Assembly (NCBI GenBank): GCA_001275005.1
Contig: JWZX01003177.1
Span: 1-38,989, forward strand
Length of the DNA stretch: 38,989 nucleotides
Source: Chrysochromulina tobinii
Taxonomy: Eukaryota; Haptophyta; Prymnesiales; Chrysochromulinaceae
Direction of reading: 5' to 3'
The position numbers and the translations under genes are program-made. The notes beneath the pieces were generated by a model. The model did not search any database. It saw only the letters and a program-made list of their open reading frames with translations, and was not told the DNA's origin. Shown one piece after another: positions 1-9,911 of this stretch; the stretch's first letter is position 1, and the number at the start of each line of letters is the position of its first letter.

Positions 1-246
1 TCCTCGTCCGCCGCCGCCGCAGCCGCCGCAGCCGCCGCCGCCGCAGCCGCCGCAGCCGCCGCCTCGGTCACGTCCGCGGGTGGCTCGGCGGCGGGCAAGC
101 TGCCGGTGCGTGGCGAGCGGGCGGTGGCCAAGGGCACGCGCAGCGGTGGATCCGGCGCGAATGTCGAGGGTGTCTTTGGTGCCGACGAGGACGAAGCGGA
201 CGCCGAGGAGTCCTTGGCCGAAGTTGACGATGACGACGACGACGAG

Positions 247-278
<32 letters not shown>

Positions 279-484
279 TGAGGGCGACGGCATGCTTGCG
301 TCGCCCGCACTCGCCTCCTCGATCGATGCCGAATGCGTGCACGATCTCGAGATCTCTTCCCCACCGCACGGCGCCGCCGCCGCCACTAAGGCTGTCCCTT
401 CCGCCCTGCTGCTCCCTGCAGCGGCCGCGAGCTCGGCGGCCGCCTCCTCCTCTGCCGCCGCCGCCCTGCGCAAGCCCAGTGGTC

Positions 485-530
<46 letters not shown>

Positions 531-2832
531 TGCTGCTGCCGCTGCCGCCTCCTCGTCGGTGTCGACGCCTCCCGCATCAGAGGCCGCGGCGGCCGGAGCC
601 GTCCGCTCGGCGAGTGCGGCGCCACTGCCGCCGGCGATGGCGTCGGCAGCCACGGCCACGGCCGAGGGGAGCAGCGGCGTGAGCACGGGCGTGACGGTGA
701 CGGGCCCCGACGGGCGCTTTCACCACCTCGGACTGCTATTCAATGGACGGCTACTCCCCTTTTCGATGACCATCTTTGAGGCCATTCGCCAGTATGGGAC
801 CATGCCGCGCCTTGCGATCCCCACGCCCGCCGGTGGATCGGACGGCGCAGGTGAGGGCAGCTCGACGGCGGTGGCGGCCGGCGCCGAGGGCGAGGGCGGC
901 GCGCAGCCGCCGCCGCGGCCGACACTGCAGTCGTCGATTGGGCAGCGGCTCTGGGCCGACGTCTACTCGATCAGCTACCAACCGCTGCGCGAGGAGGACC
1001 GCGCTCGGGTCATGGCGTCCGAGGGCGGCGAGGGAACCGCGCCACCGTCGTCGTCTCTCGCCGCGGACGGCGTGCCCGCCGCGGCGGCCTCCGCAGCCGG
1101 GGGCAAAGGCTGGTCGCTGAAGGTGCTGCCCCACGAGCGCGAGCCACTGCTTGCTCTGCTCGCCGCCGAGCCGCCTGCGCTCGCTACCGAGGGTGGCTCG
1201 GCGGCGCCGCTGCTGCAGCTTCTCTGGACGCTCACCAAGCTCGACGCGCACGGCGCCGCCCTCTACGAGCGCGCCGGCATGGGCGCGGCGTCCGGCGCGC
1301 CGCCACCGGCGGCGCACGTGTCCGCGTTCGTCAACCGCAAGCTGAACGCCAAGCTGCAGCGCCAGTTGGCTGACCCTCTGGCGCTGTGCGCGCGCGCTCT
1401 GCCCAGCTGGTGCGCCTCGCTCGCGAGCGGCTGCCCAGAGCTCTTTGCCTTCGAGGCGCGCCGGCTGCTGCTCCAGTCGACGGCGTTTGGCCTCTCGCGC
1501 GCGCTGCAGCGGCTGCAGCAGCACTCACAAGAGGGCGCCGCCGCGCCCAACGACGCCTCGGCGAGCGAGCGCGGCGCTGAACTTCGTCTCGGTCGGCTGC
1601 CGCGCCAGAAGGTGCGCATCTCGCGCTCGCGCGTGGTCGACTCGGCCCTCAAGGTCATTGACCTGTACGCGGCGCAGAAGGCGTCGCTCGAGGTAGAATA
1701 CTTTGGCGAGGCGGGCACTGGCCTCGGACCGACGCTCGAGTTCTATACGCTGGTCTCGCGCGAGCTGCGCCGTTCCGAGCTGCGCCTGTGGGTGGACGAG
1801 TCCGCGTCGGCCGCGTCTGCCAAGGAGGTCAGCGACATGGACAAGATCAAGACCGGCGACGAGGAGGCATCGTACGTGTACGCTGCGTGCGGGCTGTACC
1901 CTCGCCCCATTGCGCAGGGCGCAGACGGCAGCGGCGTGCCAGCGCGCACCTTGCAGCTCTTTGGCTTCATGGGCAAGTTCGTCGCCAAGGCGATGCTCGA
2001 CAATCGGCTGGTCGATCTGCCCTTTTGCCAGACGTTCTATAAGCAGCTGCTTGGCGAGCCCCTCTCTCTCGCCGACCTGGCAGAGGTTAACCCGTCGCTC
2101 GCGAGCCAGCTGCAGAAGCTGCAACGCCTCGCGCACCAGCGCACGGCGCTGCTGCGCGGGGGCGCCAAACCGTCAGACGCGTCCGTCAAGGCACTCAAGC
2201 TCGACGGCGTCGAGGTGGGCGACCTCGGACTCGACCTAACATTGCCTGGCGCGCCCGAGATCGAGCTCTGCCCCGACGGCGGTGCGCGGGACGTAACACT
2301 CGACAACGTGGGCGAGTACGTGCAGCGCGTGCTCGACGTGTACCTCGTCGAGGCGGTGCTTGCGCAGATCAAGGCCTTCCGCGAGGGCTTCTCGGCCGTC
2401 TTCCCAATCGAGCACCTGAGCGCCTTCGCGCCGTCCGAGCTCGACTGCGTGCTCAACGGCTCCAAGGAGGCGTGGGAGGTGAGCACCATCGTCGAGTACC
2501 TCAAGTTCGACCACGGGTACACGCGCGCCTCGAAGGCCATCGGCTTTCTGCTCGAGATCCTATGCGAGATGAGCCCGGGCGAGGTGGCCACCTTCCTCAA
2601 GTTTGTGACGGGCTCGCCGCGGCTGCCCGTGGGCGGCCTCGCGCGACTGAACCCTCGCCTCACCATCGTGCAGAAGCGGCCCGAGGATGGCATCTCACCC
2701 GACGCGTACCTGCCCTCGGTGATGACTTGCGCCAACTATGTCAAGCTGCCTGACTACTCGAGCAAGGTAGTCATGAAGCAGCGCCTCTTCACCGCGATCA
2801 ATGAGGGCCAGGGCGCGTTCTACCTCTCGTAA
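1..2832 (+). CDS. HECT E3 ubiquitin ligase, UPL3/TRIP12-like (5' partial)
   Basis: Predicted E3 that accepts ubiquitin from an E2 on its own cysteine and passes it to substrates, in cytosol or nucleus. The frame is open from base 1, so the 5' end lies outside the window; 943 residues are visible. Order: poly-Ala (GCC/GCA runs), an Asp-rich tract encoded at about 220-290, a second poly-Ala tract at about 484-550, then the pre-HECT block LLFNGRLLPFSMTIFEAI followed by LWADVYSISYQPL, typical of UPL3/TRIP12/Ufd4 proteins. The HECT domain spans about 1600-2829, with FGFMGKFVAKAMLDNRL in the N-lobe and the C-lobe block LPSVMTCANYVKLPDYSS. The catalytic Cys is codon 2728-2730, 34th residue from the end as expected for HECT enzymes. 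No intron is evident. The N-terminal ARM repeats of UPL3/TRIP12 would lie upstream and cannot be seen. Family assignment is sure; the exact orthologue is inferred. Confidence 0.93.
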
Positions 2833-3546
2833 GCGACGGCGGCGACGGCGGCAGGGGTGAAAGCAACGGCTGCGGCGTACGCCGCGGCTCCATGGCAGCG
2901 GGTGGGGCGAGTACGCAGATGGACGAGAGTGACAGTAAGAACAAGAGCGCATGTAGAAGTGCGTGGCGCCGGGCGTGACGTGATGAGATTCGGAGTACCG
3001 ACCGTCGACCCTGGAGGTGCAGGGCCGCCATCGACATGCATACGGGAGAGAGCAGGCGGTTTTGTGCGCGTCTGGGGCGGCGGAGCTCCACACACTCCAG
3101 TGTAACCAGGGGCCCTTCGGAGAATGAGATGAGACGACCGGAGGGGATGTGCAGTGGCGCGCGTGGCGCGTGTTCGGCCGCGCCGGTTCCGGTACTAGCC
3201 GCACGGGCGCAGGGCGGTGCGGTGAGCAGGTCTTCAGGCAGGTCTGGCACGTTTGATGGACAGAGCACACGCCGATTAACACACGCACACATTAGCGTCC
3301 TCACAGCACACGACTCACGAGCTCACACCTCGGGCGTCGCCGTCGGGCGTCGGCGTTGACCGCTGGAGAGACCGACCTCATTAGTGTTTACTACTGAGGG
3401 TGCGTGCCGTCCGTTCGGCGCGGGGGGCTTTGACGAAACTGACTGTTGATACTTACCGGAGGCTCCGCGGTGGTTCTTTTTTCCTACCGGTATCGGTGCG
3501 GGTGCCCGGCTGGCTCGCCCCGGATCGGCCACCTCGGGCTCGGAAC
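2833..3546. other. Intergenic region, HECT gene to metallophosphoesterase gene
   Basis: No convincing gene is seen in 714 bases between two co-oriented genes. It should hold the 3' UTR of the HECT gene and the promoter of the next gene. A perfect palindrome TACCGGTA lies at 3485-3492, about 55 bases before the next ATG; the same 8-mer recurs in two other intergenic regions. No TATA box or polyadenylation hexamer stands out. Confidence 0.6.
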
Positions 3547-4671
3547 ATGCTTGCTCTTCTGCTCTCTGCGGCGCCCGCCCAGCAGTCGGTGAGCATTGGC
3601 GCGTCGGGGACACTCCGCATCGTCCACATTAGCGATACACACTACCACCCGTTGCAGCCCTCATGCAAAGACGTGCCTGAGGGGCAGCCCTGCTCGCACC
3701 GTAACACGACCACCTTTCTCGAATCAGTGCTCCGCAAGGAGCAGCCCCACCTGGTCGCGTACACGGGCGACATCATCGATGGGGACTCCAAACCGCCCAA
3801 GGATGCGATGGACGATCTGTATGGGGTCGCCATCACCGCTGAGCTCCCATGGGCCGCATCGCTCGGAAACCACGACGAGGAGAGCTTCCTCTCACGCGAT
3901 GAGGTTATGCAGTACATCACGAGCATGCCGCGCACCAAGACCGAGTACGGCCCCGTTGCCGGGTCGCCTGGCAACTTTTACATCGACGTGCTGGCCAACG
4001 CGACGACTGTCGCGCGCCTCGTCTTCTTCGACAGCCGCATTGATCACGTGAGCCTATCGATCAACAACGAGCAGGTTGCGTGGTTTGAGAACATCACCGC
4101 GAGTTTGCCACCGGTGCCGACGCTGGCTTTCTACCACATCCCGCTGCGCGAGTACCAGGATGCAATCGACGCTCACCAGCCCATCTCGGGCGCCATGCGA
4201 GAGCCCATTTGTGATGATCTCCCTAATCCTGGCGTCTTCCCGGCGCTCCAGCGGGGCGGCGTGGTAGCAGGGTTTTGCGGCCACGACCACACGAACGACT
4301 TTTGCGTTCGCTGGCCAGCTGCTCCTTCCAAGGAGTCACCCGCCGTCAACCTCTGTTACGAGGGCTCGCCGGGGCTCGGAGCATACGGCTCCTGCGACGC
4401 CTCGAAGAAGATCTGTTACATGCGGCGCGCTCGCGTCACCGAGCTGCAGCTGGATGCGACAACGTTGCCACGGCTCCGGAGCGTGCGCTCGTGGAAGCGC
4501 GTTGATGCGGGCGGCAGCATCGCCGCCGACGAGCGCCTTGACGATGAGGTGCTTTGGTCCATCGGTGAAGACGGCGTCGAGGCGATCTTATCAACTGAAA
4601 AGCGGCACGTACTTGCGGCCGTCAATGGGCCGTGGCAGAATCTTCAACCGAAGGCGTTCCATCATCTCTGA
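3547..4671 (+). CDS. Calcineurin-like metallophosphoesterase (PAP29/DCR2-like)
   Basis: Predicted dinuclear-metal phosphatase of the calcineurin-like superfamily, closest in pattern to plant single-domain purple acid phosphatases (PAP14/28/29) and yeast Dcr2. The 374-residue protein shows the metal-binding blocks in order: D30xH32 in HISDTHYHP, GD at 74-75 (YTGDIIDGD), GNHDEE at 107-112, then FYHIPLREY and GFCGHDHTNDFC. The frame extends 49 codons upstream but without an ATG, so the ATG at 3547 is chosen. It gives a short hydrophobic N-terminus (MLALLLSAAPAQQ) that could be a weak signal peptide, fitting the secreted or vacuolar location of many relatives. Length matches the family. The substrate cannot be told from sequence. 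The last codons and stop lie inside a 10-base tandem duplication (ATCATCTCTG twice). Confidence 0.9.
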   Translation: MLALLLSAAPAQQSVSIGASGTLRIVHISDTHYHPLQPSCKDVPEGQPCSHRNTTTFLESVLRKEQPHLVAYTGDIIDGDSKPPKDAMDDLYGVAITAELPWAASLGNHDEESFLSRDEVMQYITSMPRTKTEYGPVAGSPGNFYIDVLANATTVARLVFFDSRIDHVSLSINNEQVAWFENITASLPPVPTLAFYHIPLREYQDAIDAHQPISGAMREPICDDLPNPGVFPALQRGGVVAGFCGHDHTNDFCVRWPAAPSKESPAVNLCYEGSPGLGAYGSCDASKKICYMRRARVTELQLDATTLPRLRSVRSWKRVDAGGSIAADERLDDEVLWSIGEDGVEAILSTEKRHVLAAVNGPWQNLQPKAFHHL

Positions 4672-4732
4672 TCATCTCTGATCGGAGCGTCCGCCGTCGA
4701 AGAGAGCATATCATGCAGAGAGCATATCATGC
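4661..4732 (+). repeat. Two short tandem duplications at the gene end
   Basis: ATCATCTCTG occurs twice at 4661-4680 and straddles the stop codon of the metallophosphoesterase gene. Just downstream the 16-mer AGAGAGCATATCATGC occurs twice without mismatch at 4701-4732. Both look like recent slippage or tandem duplication events. Confidence 0.8.
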
Positions 4733-5459
4733 GTATGGGGAGAGCCACGCACAGCGCCCACGCTGTTCCTGCGATCGGTTGCTGGCAAGGCGTCCATGAG
4801 ATGCTGCGGTCGCGCGCAGCCGCGCACGTGCTCCGGTGCAGATCACGGTGGTCGCGATCGAGAAAATGACTAGAGCCATAAGAGGACGCCGCATCCGGGA
4901 ACCGGCTTCGCTTCGAGTCAGCTGCTTCGACGTCGCGAAAATCAGGTTTTGTAGCACGTGTGGGGATCGTTCGGTACACGGTGGGTGTATAGTGTTTAAC
5001 GTGTGAATCCACGCAGCAAAATCTACTAAAATCTACGTGATGAGCGGCGCGCGGCATGAGGATGAGCTGCGAACTGCCGTGCAGGGCGGGTTAAAGAGTC
5101 GTTCCGGCCTGGTGCCGTGCACGGCGATGCGCGCAGCCGGCGCGTCGCTGGGTCACACTCACAGCTCTAAAAGTTCGAAGAATCGTTAACCGATCCCGGG
5201 TCCGTTCATAGGTCCGGCTGTATCGCCTAACCATGGACGGGCATCACAGCCTCTCACACGCAAAAGCCCGCCAGGCGTGCCCCTGAGCGTGCCCCTTCTT
5301 ATGTTCTTCTTACCGGCCGTGCTCGTGCTCGAGCGGGCCGCTGCAGCTCGCGCGCCGAAGACGGTCGCAGACGACGCACACCGACACCGAAGACAGTCAA
5401 TATCTTCTCAACCTTCTCAACCGAGGACTGAACTCACTCCGTTTTTGACGAGTGTAGAT
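4672..5459. other. Intergenic region between convergent genes
   Basis: 788 bases between the 3' ends of a plus-strand and a minus-strand gene. The short frames here have neither recognisable domains nor consistent codon use. The only structure seen is the pair of tandem duplications at its left end. It presumably holds both 3' UTRs and terminators. Confidence 0.55.
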
Positions 5460-7001
5460 TCATCGGATCCCTCCCTCTCTCTGATCGTGTGATCCTGTCG
5501 TATGCCCTGGAATCGGCATGTCCAATGGCCTGGTCTGTTGGCCGACGTTGAGGCGCGAATTCGAGGCGCGATGATCCGCGTTCGTGCTGAACTTGGCCTC
5601 GAGCGACTTCACCTCGCGTTTGAGGATACGGGCCTGCACCACACCGCGCCTGGTCAGGTCATTGGCCATCACGCGATTCGCTGCAGTAAGCTCGTCCCTA
5701 TTAATGAGCTTGGACGTTTCGGTCATTTGGTCGAGGACAACTTGGAGCTGATTGGGAAGCCAGCGCACGATGGGTGACCCGCCGGTGCCCACCGGATGGA
5801 GCGTGTGCTTGATGATGTATTCCTTGGCGAACTTCCAATGCCGGTCACGGAACTCGCGCACCTGGTCGAGAAGGGCGAGGTAGAGCACGGCACTGTTGCT
5901 CTCGGCCTGCGCAAACCGCCGCACGTTGACGCGCCGAGCCTCATCCTCCACATGGGCCAGCCACTGGCTGTGATGAACGGGACGATAGCTGCGGAAATCT
6001 TTGAGGATGTCGGTGAGAGGGTTGTTGGGCATTACGCTGGTCAGCTGCAAGAGGTTGTCCATGGTCGGGATCATCGAATCGTTCGCGCCGGATTCACCAC
6101 GAAAGAAAGTGGCTTGATCGGCTACGCCCTCGTACACGACTCCATTGGGGAACATTGGTTGAGACTTCGTGCCCATGATGAACGACCGGAACTGCAGATA
6201 TTTGTCTGGGTCGCTGTGCCTCCACATGGTCTCCATGCTGTCTTGAATGGTCTTCATCACTTGCAGGAGTGTGGCCATGGCCGCGTCCGTCCCGGGTCGA
6301 TCCCTAGCCTCGACGTTGTCCAACACGTCTCGCGTGGCTCGCACGAGCCTGCCGCTGTGCTGCACCATGGCAATGTGCACGGCGATGAACCCAAACTCGG
6401 CCTGGCCGCCGTGGAAGGCGCGGATCAGCTCGATATTCTCCGGCTGCAGCGGCAGCGCATCGTTCTTCACAGAAAAGTTGTAGAGCGCATACGACAGGGC
6501 GTACTCCATGAACGGTTTCGCCTGCAGCTTAGCGGCAATATCAGCCAGCGGCACGGCGATGTTAGCGGGCAGACGATCACGACCAAGAGGCAGAGCCTTG
6601 GCGAACTTGTCCGTGCGGCTCGCCAGATCGCAAGGCTCCATGAGGTAGCTGCTACATGCAAATGTGTAGTCGCGAAAGAGCGCGGAGAGCAGTTGCTGGT
6701 CGTGCACGTGCGTCGTGTCGTAGAGCGGTAGTCGGGTGCTGACGGCTTCGCCAAACGATCCGAAGTGAAGCAGACCAGATTGCCCATTCTTCTTGATAAC
6801 TGGCATGTCATCCAGCAACTCGTCTAGTTCTTTGTATGCGGAAGGCAGGCGCACGAGGGGCTTCTGCCGCGGCAGGAACCCGTTGTTCATACCGACCATG
6901 AACTGAGGCAGCGTGTTGTCCGCCGCAGTGCTCTCTGCCAGGGTCAGCACGTGGAACTGGCGTCGGATAGCGCTGGAGCGAGAGGTCAGGCTGCGAAGCA
7001 T
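5460..7001 (-). CDS. Indoleamine 2,3-dioxygenase family heme protein
   Basis: Predicted heme dioxygenase that opens the indole ring of L-tryptophan to N-formylkynurenine, the first kynurenine-pathway step. 513 residues, slightly longer than animal IDO because of N- and C-terminal extensions. Visible family blocks: FRSFIMG at 272-277, NGVVYEGVADQ at 286-296, FRGESGANDS at 300-309, FRSYRPVHH at 336-344, RHWKFAKEYI at 387-396 and the GTGGS loop at 405-409. His388 in RHWKF is in the position of the proximal heme ligand. The N-terminus (MLRSLTSRSSAIRRQFHVL) is Arg/Ser-rich without acidic residues, so a mitochondrial or plastid transit peptide is possible. The ATG at 7001 (reverse strand) is the first in frame. 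The gene is divergent from the SGNH gene at 7350. Some IDO-fold proteins act on other indoles, so the substrate is not certain. Confidence 0.92.
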   Translation of the reverse strand: MLRSLTSRSSAIRRQFHVLTLAESTAADNTLPQFMVGMNNGFLPRQKPLVRLPSAYKELDELLDDMPVIKKNGQSGLLHFGSFGEAVSTRLPLYDTTHVHDQQLLSALFRDYTFACSSYLMEPCDLASRTDKFAKALPLGRDRLPANIAVPLADIAAKLQAKPFMEYALSYALYNFSVKNDALPLQPENIELIRAFHGGQAEFGFIAVHIAMVQHSGRLVRATRDVLDNVEARDRPGTDAAMATLLQVMKTIQDSMETMWRHSDPDKYLQFRSFIMGTKSQPMFPNGVVYEGVADQATFFRGESGANDSMIPTMDNLLQLTSVMPNNPLTDILKDFRSYRPVHHSQWLAHVEDEARRVNVRRFAQAESNSAVLYLALLDQVREFRDRHWKFAKEYIIKHTLHPVGTGGSPIVRWLPNQLQVVLDQMTETSKLINRDELTAANRVMANDLTRRGVVQARILKREVKSLEAKFSTNADHRASNSRLNVGQQTRPLDMPIPGHTTGSHDQREGGIR

Positions 7002-7349
7002 TGCGGACGGACTGACAGTGCCAGTGCGCGCCTTATAAACCGAACGTGCCGGAACCCGATTGTTTGACGAAGTGTGTCACGAAGCGTGTCGCGAAGTGTT
7101 TCTCCGATGTGCTGTCCTAGCCTCCTGTTTGACGGATTATCATTGAAGATACTGGTAGTCTAGTCGCCTCATGCGTGTGAGTGTCATGTCTTGTGTCATC
7201 CAACAGCAGTGCACAACAGCAGGGTGTGCTCATCTTGTCTCATGTGACACTCACTTCATGAGCGGGAACAGTGCCGAATCACCGGTTGTCGCTTGACGTT
7301 CACAGATTCGTTCACACCTCTTGCCGGAAAGAGCGCCTGTGTCCGAGTA
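7002..7349. promoter_or_regulatory. Divergent promoter region, IDO gene / SGNH gene
   Basis: 348 bases separate two divergent start codons. On the IDO strand a TATA-like GTTTATAAGG lies at 7031-7040, about 30 bases before its ATG. Three imperfect 12-base units (ACGAAGTGTGTC, ACGAAGCGTGTC, GCGAAGTGTTTC) sit in tandem at 7067-7102. GTGAGTGTCATG (7177-7188) and CATGTGACACTCAC (7241-7254) form an imperfect inverted repeat. These are candidate cis elements; their role is inferred from position only. Confidence 0.45.
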
Positions 7350-9911
7350 ATGGATGCGAGGAGCCTGAGACGTCGCACACCCGCGTTCGCGCAGCTGCTC
7401 ATTTTCTTTCACCTCCGCGGCACAACTTCCGACGGCGCAATTCCGTGCTCCGCAAAGGGCACATGTGGTGGCAATATGAATGTAGCGCCCGACGATCCGC
7501 GGCTGCATTTCGATGGCTTCGTGCATGCGAGCCTCTCAACAGATCGCGCTCGGCTCGACCGCTCTCCCTTCGGCCGCGACGAGTCGGTCAGCCGGCTGAG
7601 CAATCCGGGTGTGCACATTTCGTTCGTGACAGACGCGCATCGGGTGCAGGCAATTTTCGACTACCATGGCCAAGGCAAGCCATGCCACCCCGACTGCCCT
7701 CGCCTAGCCGATGGCACCACATGCTATCGGCCGCACAGCGCAACGTGCCCCAACCAGTGCGAGCTGCTCGTCGAAATCGACGGCGTACGGACTAAGGTGC
7801 CACACACCAACCTCGTCGGCCAGACGATCACGCACGAGCACAAGCAGCGCGACTTTCTGGGAGAGGTGAAGCTGACGCTGATGGACCATGATGGAACGGA
7901 CCATGGTCATGGTACGGGCAAGGCATCGGCACACCGGTACCGGCTGACGCTTCCATGGGGCTCACCCGTTGATCTGAAGCGCATCCACGTCGAGCATCCA
8001 CCCGAGGTGGAGGCCATGCCGCAGCTGCTCGACTTGCCGTTACGGACGTTGGGTGCGGGTGCGCCACGCTGGGTCGCCTATGGTGACGCAGCGACGCTCG
8101 GCTGGTGCGCGCAGGAAGGGTACCCGACGTTGCTTGCGGAGCGCAACGGGTGGATCGCTCTCAACCTTGGGCTCGCAGGCGCGCTCGTGCAGCCCGAGTA
8201 TGGCGAGGCGATCGGACGGTTGGGTGGAGATCTCATTACGATCTCCGTGGGTGCGGGCGAATGGGATGCATGCCGGAACGCGGATGTCACGGCTGCGTAC
8301 ACGGAGTTGCTCGCGGGGGTGCGCCGCGTGCAGCCGACGGTTCCTATCGTGGCGATCACCCCCACACTCTCTTGGCGCGAAGGCATACCGTGCTCGGGTG
8401 CCGCCGCCATAGTGCCCGATGCGACACGCGCGCAGATCGAGGCTGCTGTCACGGCACGTCAACGGTCGGGCGACTCGAACGTGTACCTCGTGCGTGGCAA
8501 GCCGCTCGTGCCCGACCGCTACTTGGCCGACGGGCTGCACCCGAGCGACGTGGGCATGCGTGAGCTCGCCACCCATCTCAACGCGGAGATAGGTTTCGGC
8601 TCCGTGCAGTACAAGGTGACCAAATGCCCGACCCTCACAATCGAGGTGACGGGCATCGGGCCCGATGGGTGGTTTGAAGTCTATTGGGGCGCCGCGCCCA
8701 CCGACGGCAAGGCGCACGTGCTCGGCGCCGAGGCAGCGGCGAGTGGCGTGCAGCCGGCTGGTGGGGCACCTGTGAAGAGTTGCGCAGGTCACTCACTGCT
8801 TCTCAGCCCTCATGGAAAGATGACCGCCTCCGCCGATTCACGCGGGCGGGCGACGATCGTCGTGCCGCAGGTGAGCGGATTCGACAGCTGCCACACGACC
8901 CTGTTCCAAATCATTGAGGTCGCCGGCTGCACAGTCTCGCGCCTCGGCCACGTTACGACTACCTTTGATTCGCGCAAGGGCACTCCGGCCGAGCGTTGGA
9001 CGAAATGGCCGCCCCCCAGCCCGCCGCTGCCGCCGCCTCACCCGCGCCGGCAAAGCGCGACAAACCCGCCACCAGCCGCCAACGAGGCGGCACACGGTGT
9101 GCCGGCAATGGGCCTTTTGCAGCCATCAGTGCCACTTCCGCCGCCGCCGCCGCCGCGCCCGCCACACCAGGCCAACAGCGATGGCGATAAGCCTCTTGGC
9201 GGCGACAGGCACGGCGACAACGGTGGCGATGGGCACAGTGGCGGTGGGCACCATGCTGCAGGAGCTGGTGCATCATCTTCCTCCTCGCCCTCCTCCTCGA
9301 CGCCCCAGCACGCCGCCTCGCCCTCTGCCATCCTTCATCGAGTCCCCGTAGACGTCGACGCAGCCGCAGCGGGCGCAGTGGCTGCTGGTGCAAAGCCGTC
9401 CAAGTCGTCACCGTCATCAGCCGCCGCTGCGGCACCGTCTACCGCCACCTCCACGCCATCACCGTCAACAGGAGCCCCCGGCGCGCTGGCGACGCAGCCA
9501 TCCTCGTTCGCGCAGCATCCTCTCGCGAAGCTTGTGCGCATGGCATGCCTCGTAGGGTTGATCGGGCTGTCGGCGCTGCTGCTCTGCGTGCTCGGGTTGC
9601 GCTGCCTCCGTGCGCTATGCTGCCGCGGTTCGAGGCGACGGAGCGGCAACGGACCTCCACGCCGCGGCCGCGGCCGCGGAGGAGGAGGACGGGTGGGCCA
9701 GGATGAGTATGACGAGGACGAGGAGGACGAGGAGCTCGAAGAGGATGACAGGTTCCACAACAGGCAACGGTCGCACGCGGGTGGTCGAAGCGGCGCTCGT
9801 GGCGGGTTGAGAGGCAGTGGTAGGCCGGCCGATGCTCTCGGCGGCGGACGAGGAGCTGCTCGCGTCCGAGTTTGGGATGGCGGCACGCGCCGAGGCGGAC
9901 GAGATGGATGA
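7350..9911 (+). CDS. Secreted/membrane SGNH-fold protein, catalytic Ser replaced
   Basis: 853 residues from the first in-frame ATG; the frame upstream has only a TTG. The N-terminus (RRR, then FAQLLIFFHL) looks like a signal peptide. A Cys-containing beta-rich domain follows, then an SGNH-hydrolase-like domain: VAYGDAATLG (block I), NLGLAGAL (block II), ISVGAGEWD (block III) and DGLHPSDVGMREL (block V, Asp 8529 and His 8538). In block I the expected GDS is GDA (Ala codon 8088-8090), so the nucleophile is missing and esterase activity is unlikely. A further beta domain, a Pro-rich stretch (PPPSPPLPPPHP) and His/Gly/Ser-rich linkers lead to one membrane segment near 9527-9600, then an Arg-rich and acidic tail (DEYDEDEEDEELEEDD). 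This is type I topology with an extracellular head. After about 9770 the frame looks less coding; see the next feature and the proposed junction. Confidence 0.8.
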   Translation: MDARSLRRRTPAFAQLLIFFHLRGTTSDGAIPCSAKGTCGGNMNVAPDDPRLHFDGFVHASLSTDRARLDRSPFGRDESVSRLSNPGVHISFVTDAHRVQAIFDYHGQGKPCHPDCPRLADGTTCYRPHSATCPNQCELLVEIDGVRTKVPHTNLVGQTITHEHKQRDFLGEVKLTLMDHDGTDHGHGTGKASAHRYRLTLPWGSPVDLKRIHVEHPPEVEAMPQLLDLPLRTLGAGAPRWVAYGDAATLGWCAQEGYPTLLAERNGWIALNLGLAGALVQPEYGEAIGRLGGDLITISVGAGEWDACRNADVTAAYTELLAGVRRVQPTVPIVAITPTLSWREGIPCSGAAAIVPDATRAQIEAAVTARQRSGDSNVYLVRGKPLVPDRYLADGLHPSDVGMRELATHLNAEIGFGSVQYKVTKCPTLTIEVTGIGPDGWFEVYWGAAPTDGKAHVLGAEAAASGVQPAGGAPVKSCAGHSLLLSPHGKMTASADSRGRATIVVPQVSGFDSCHTTLFQIIEVAGCTVSRLGHVTTTFDSRKGTPAERWTKWPPPSPPLPPPHPRRQSATNPPPAANEAAHGVPAMGLLQPSVPLPPPPPPRPPHQANSDGDKPLGGDRHGDNGGDGHSGGGHHAAGAGASSSSSPSSSTPQHAASPSAILHRVPVDVDAAAAGAVAAGAKPSKSSPSSAAAAAPSTATSTPSPSTGAPGALATQPSSFAQHPLAKLVRMACLVGLIGLSALLLCVLGLRCLRALCCRGSRRRSGNGPPRRGRGRGGGGRVGQDEYDEDEEDEELEEDDRFHNRQRSHAGGRSGARGGLRGSGRPADALGGGRGAARVRVWDGGTRRGGRDG

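Noticed and set aside
3400-3546. N-terminal extension of the metallophosphoesterase
   Set aside because: The extra 49 codons begin at GTG, not ATG, and the metal-binding core starts shortly after the ATG at 3547. An upstream spliced exon cannot be excluded.
4672-5459. tRNA or small RNA gene in the long intergenic regions
   Set aside because: I looked for cloverleaf-compatible arms with A/B-box-like sequences in the longer gaps and found none convincing; a covariance-model scan would be decisive.
5796-6731. 311-codon plus-strand ORF
   Set aside because: Antisense of the indoleamine dioxygenase gene, whose family motifs are unambiguous on the minus strand.
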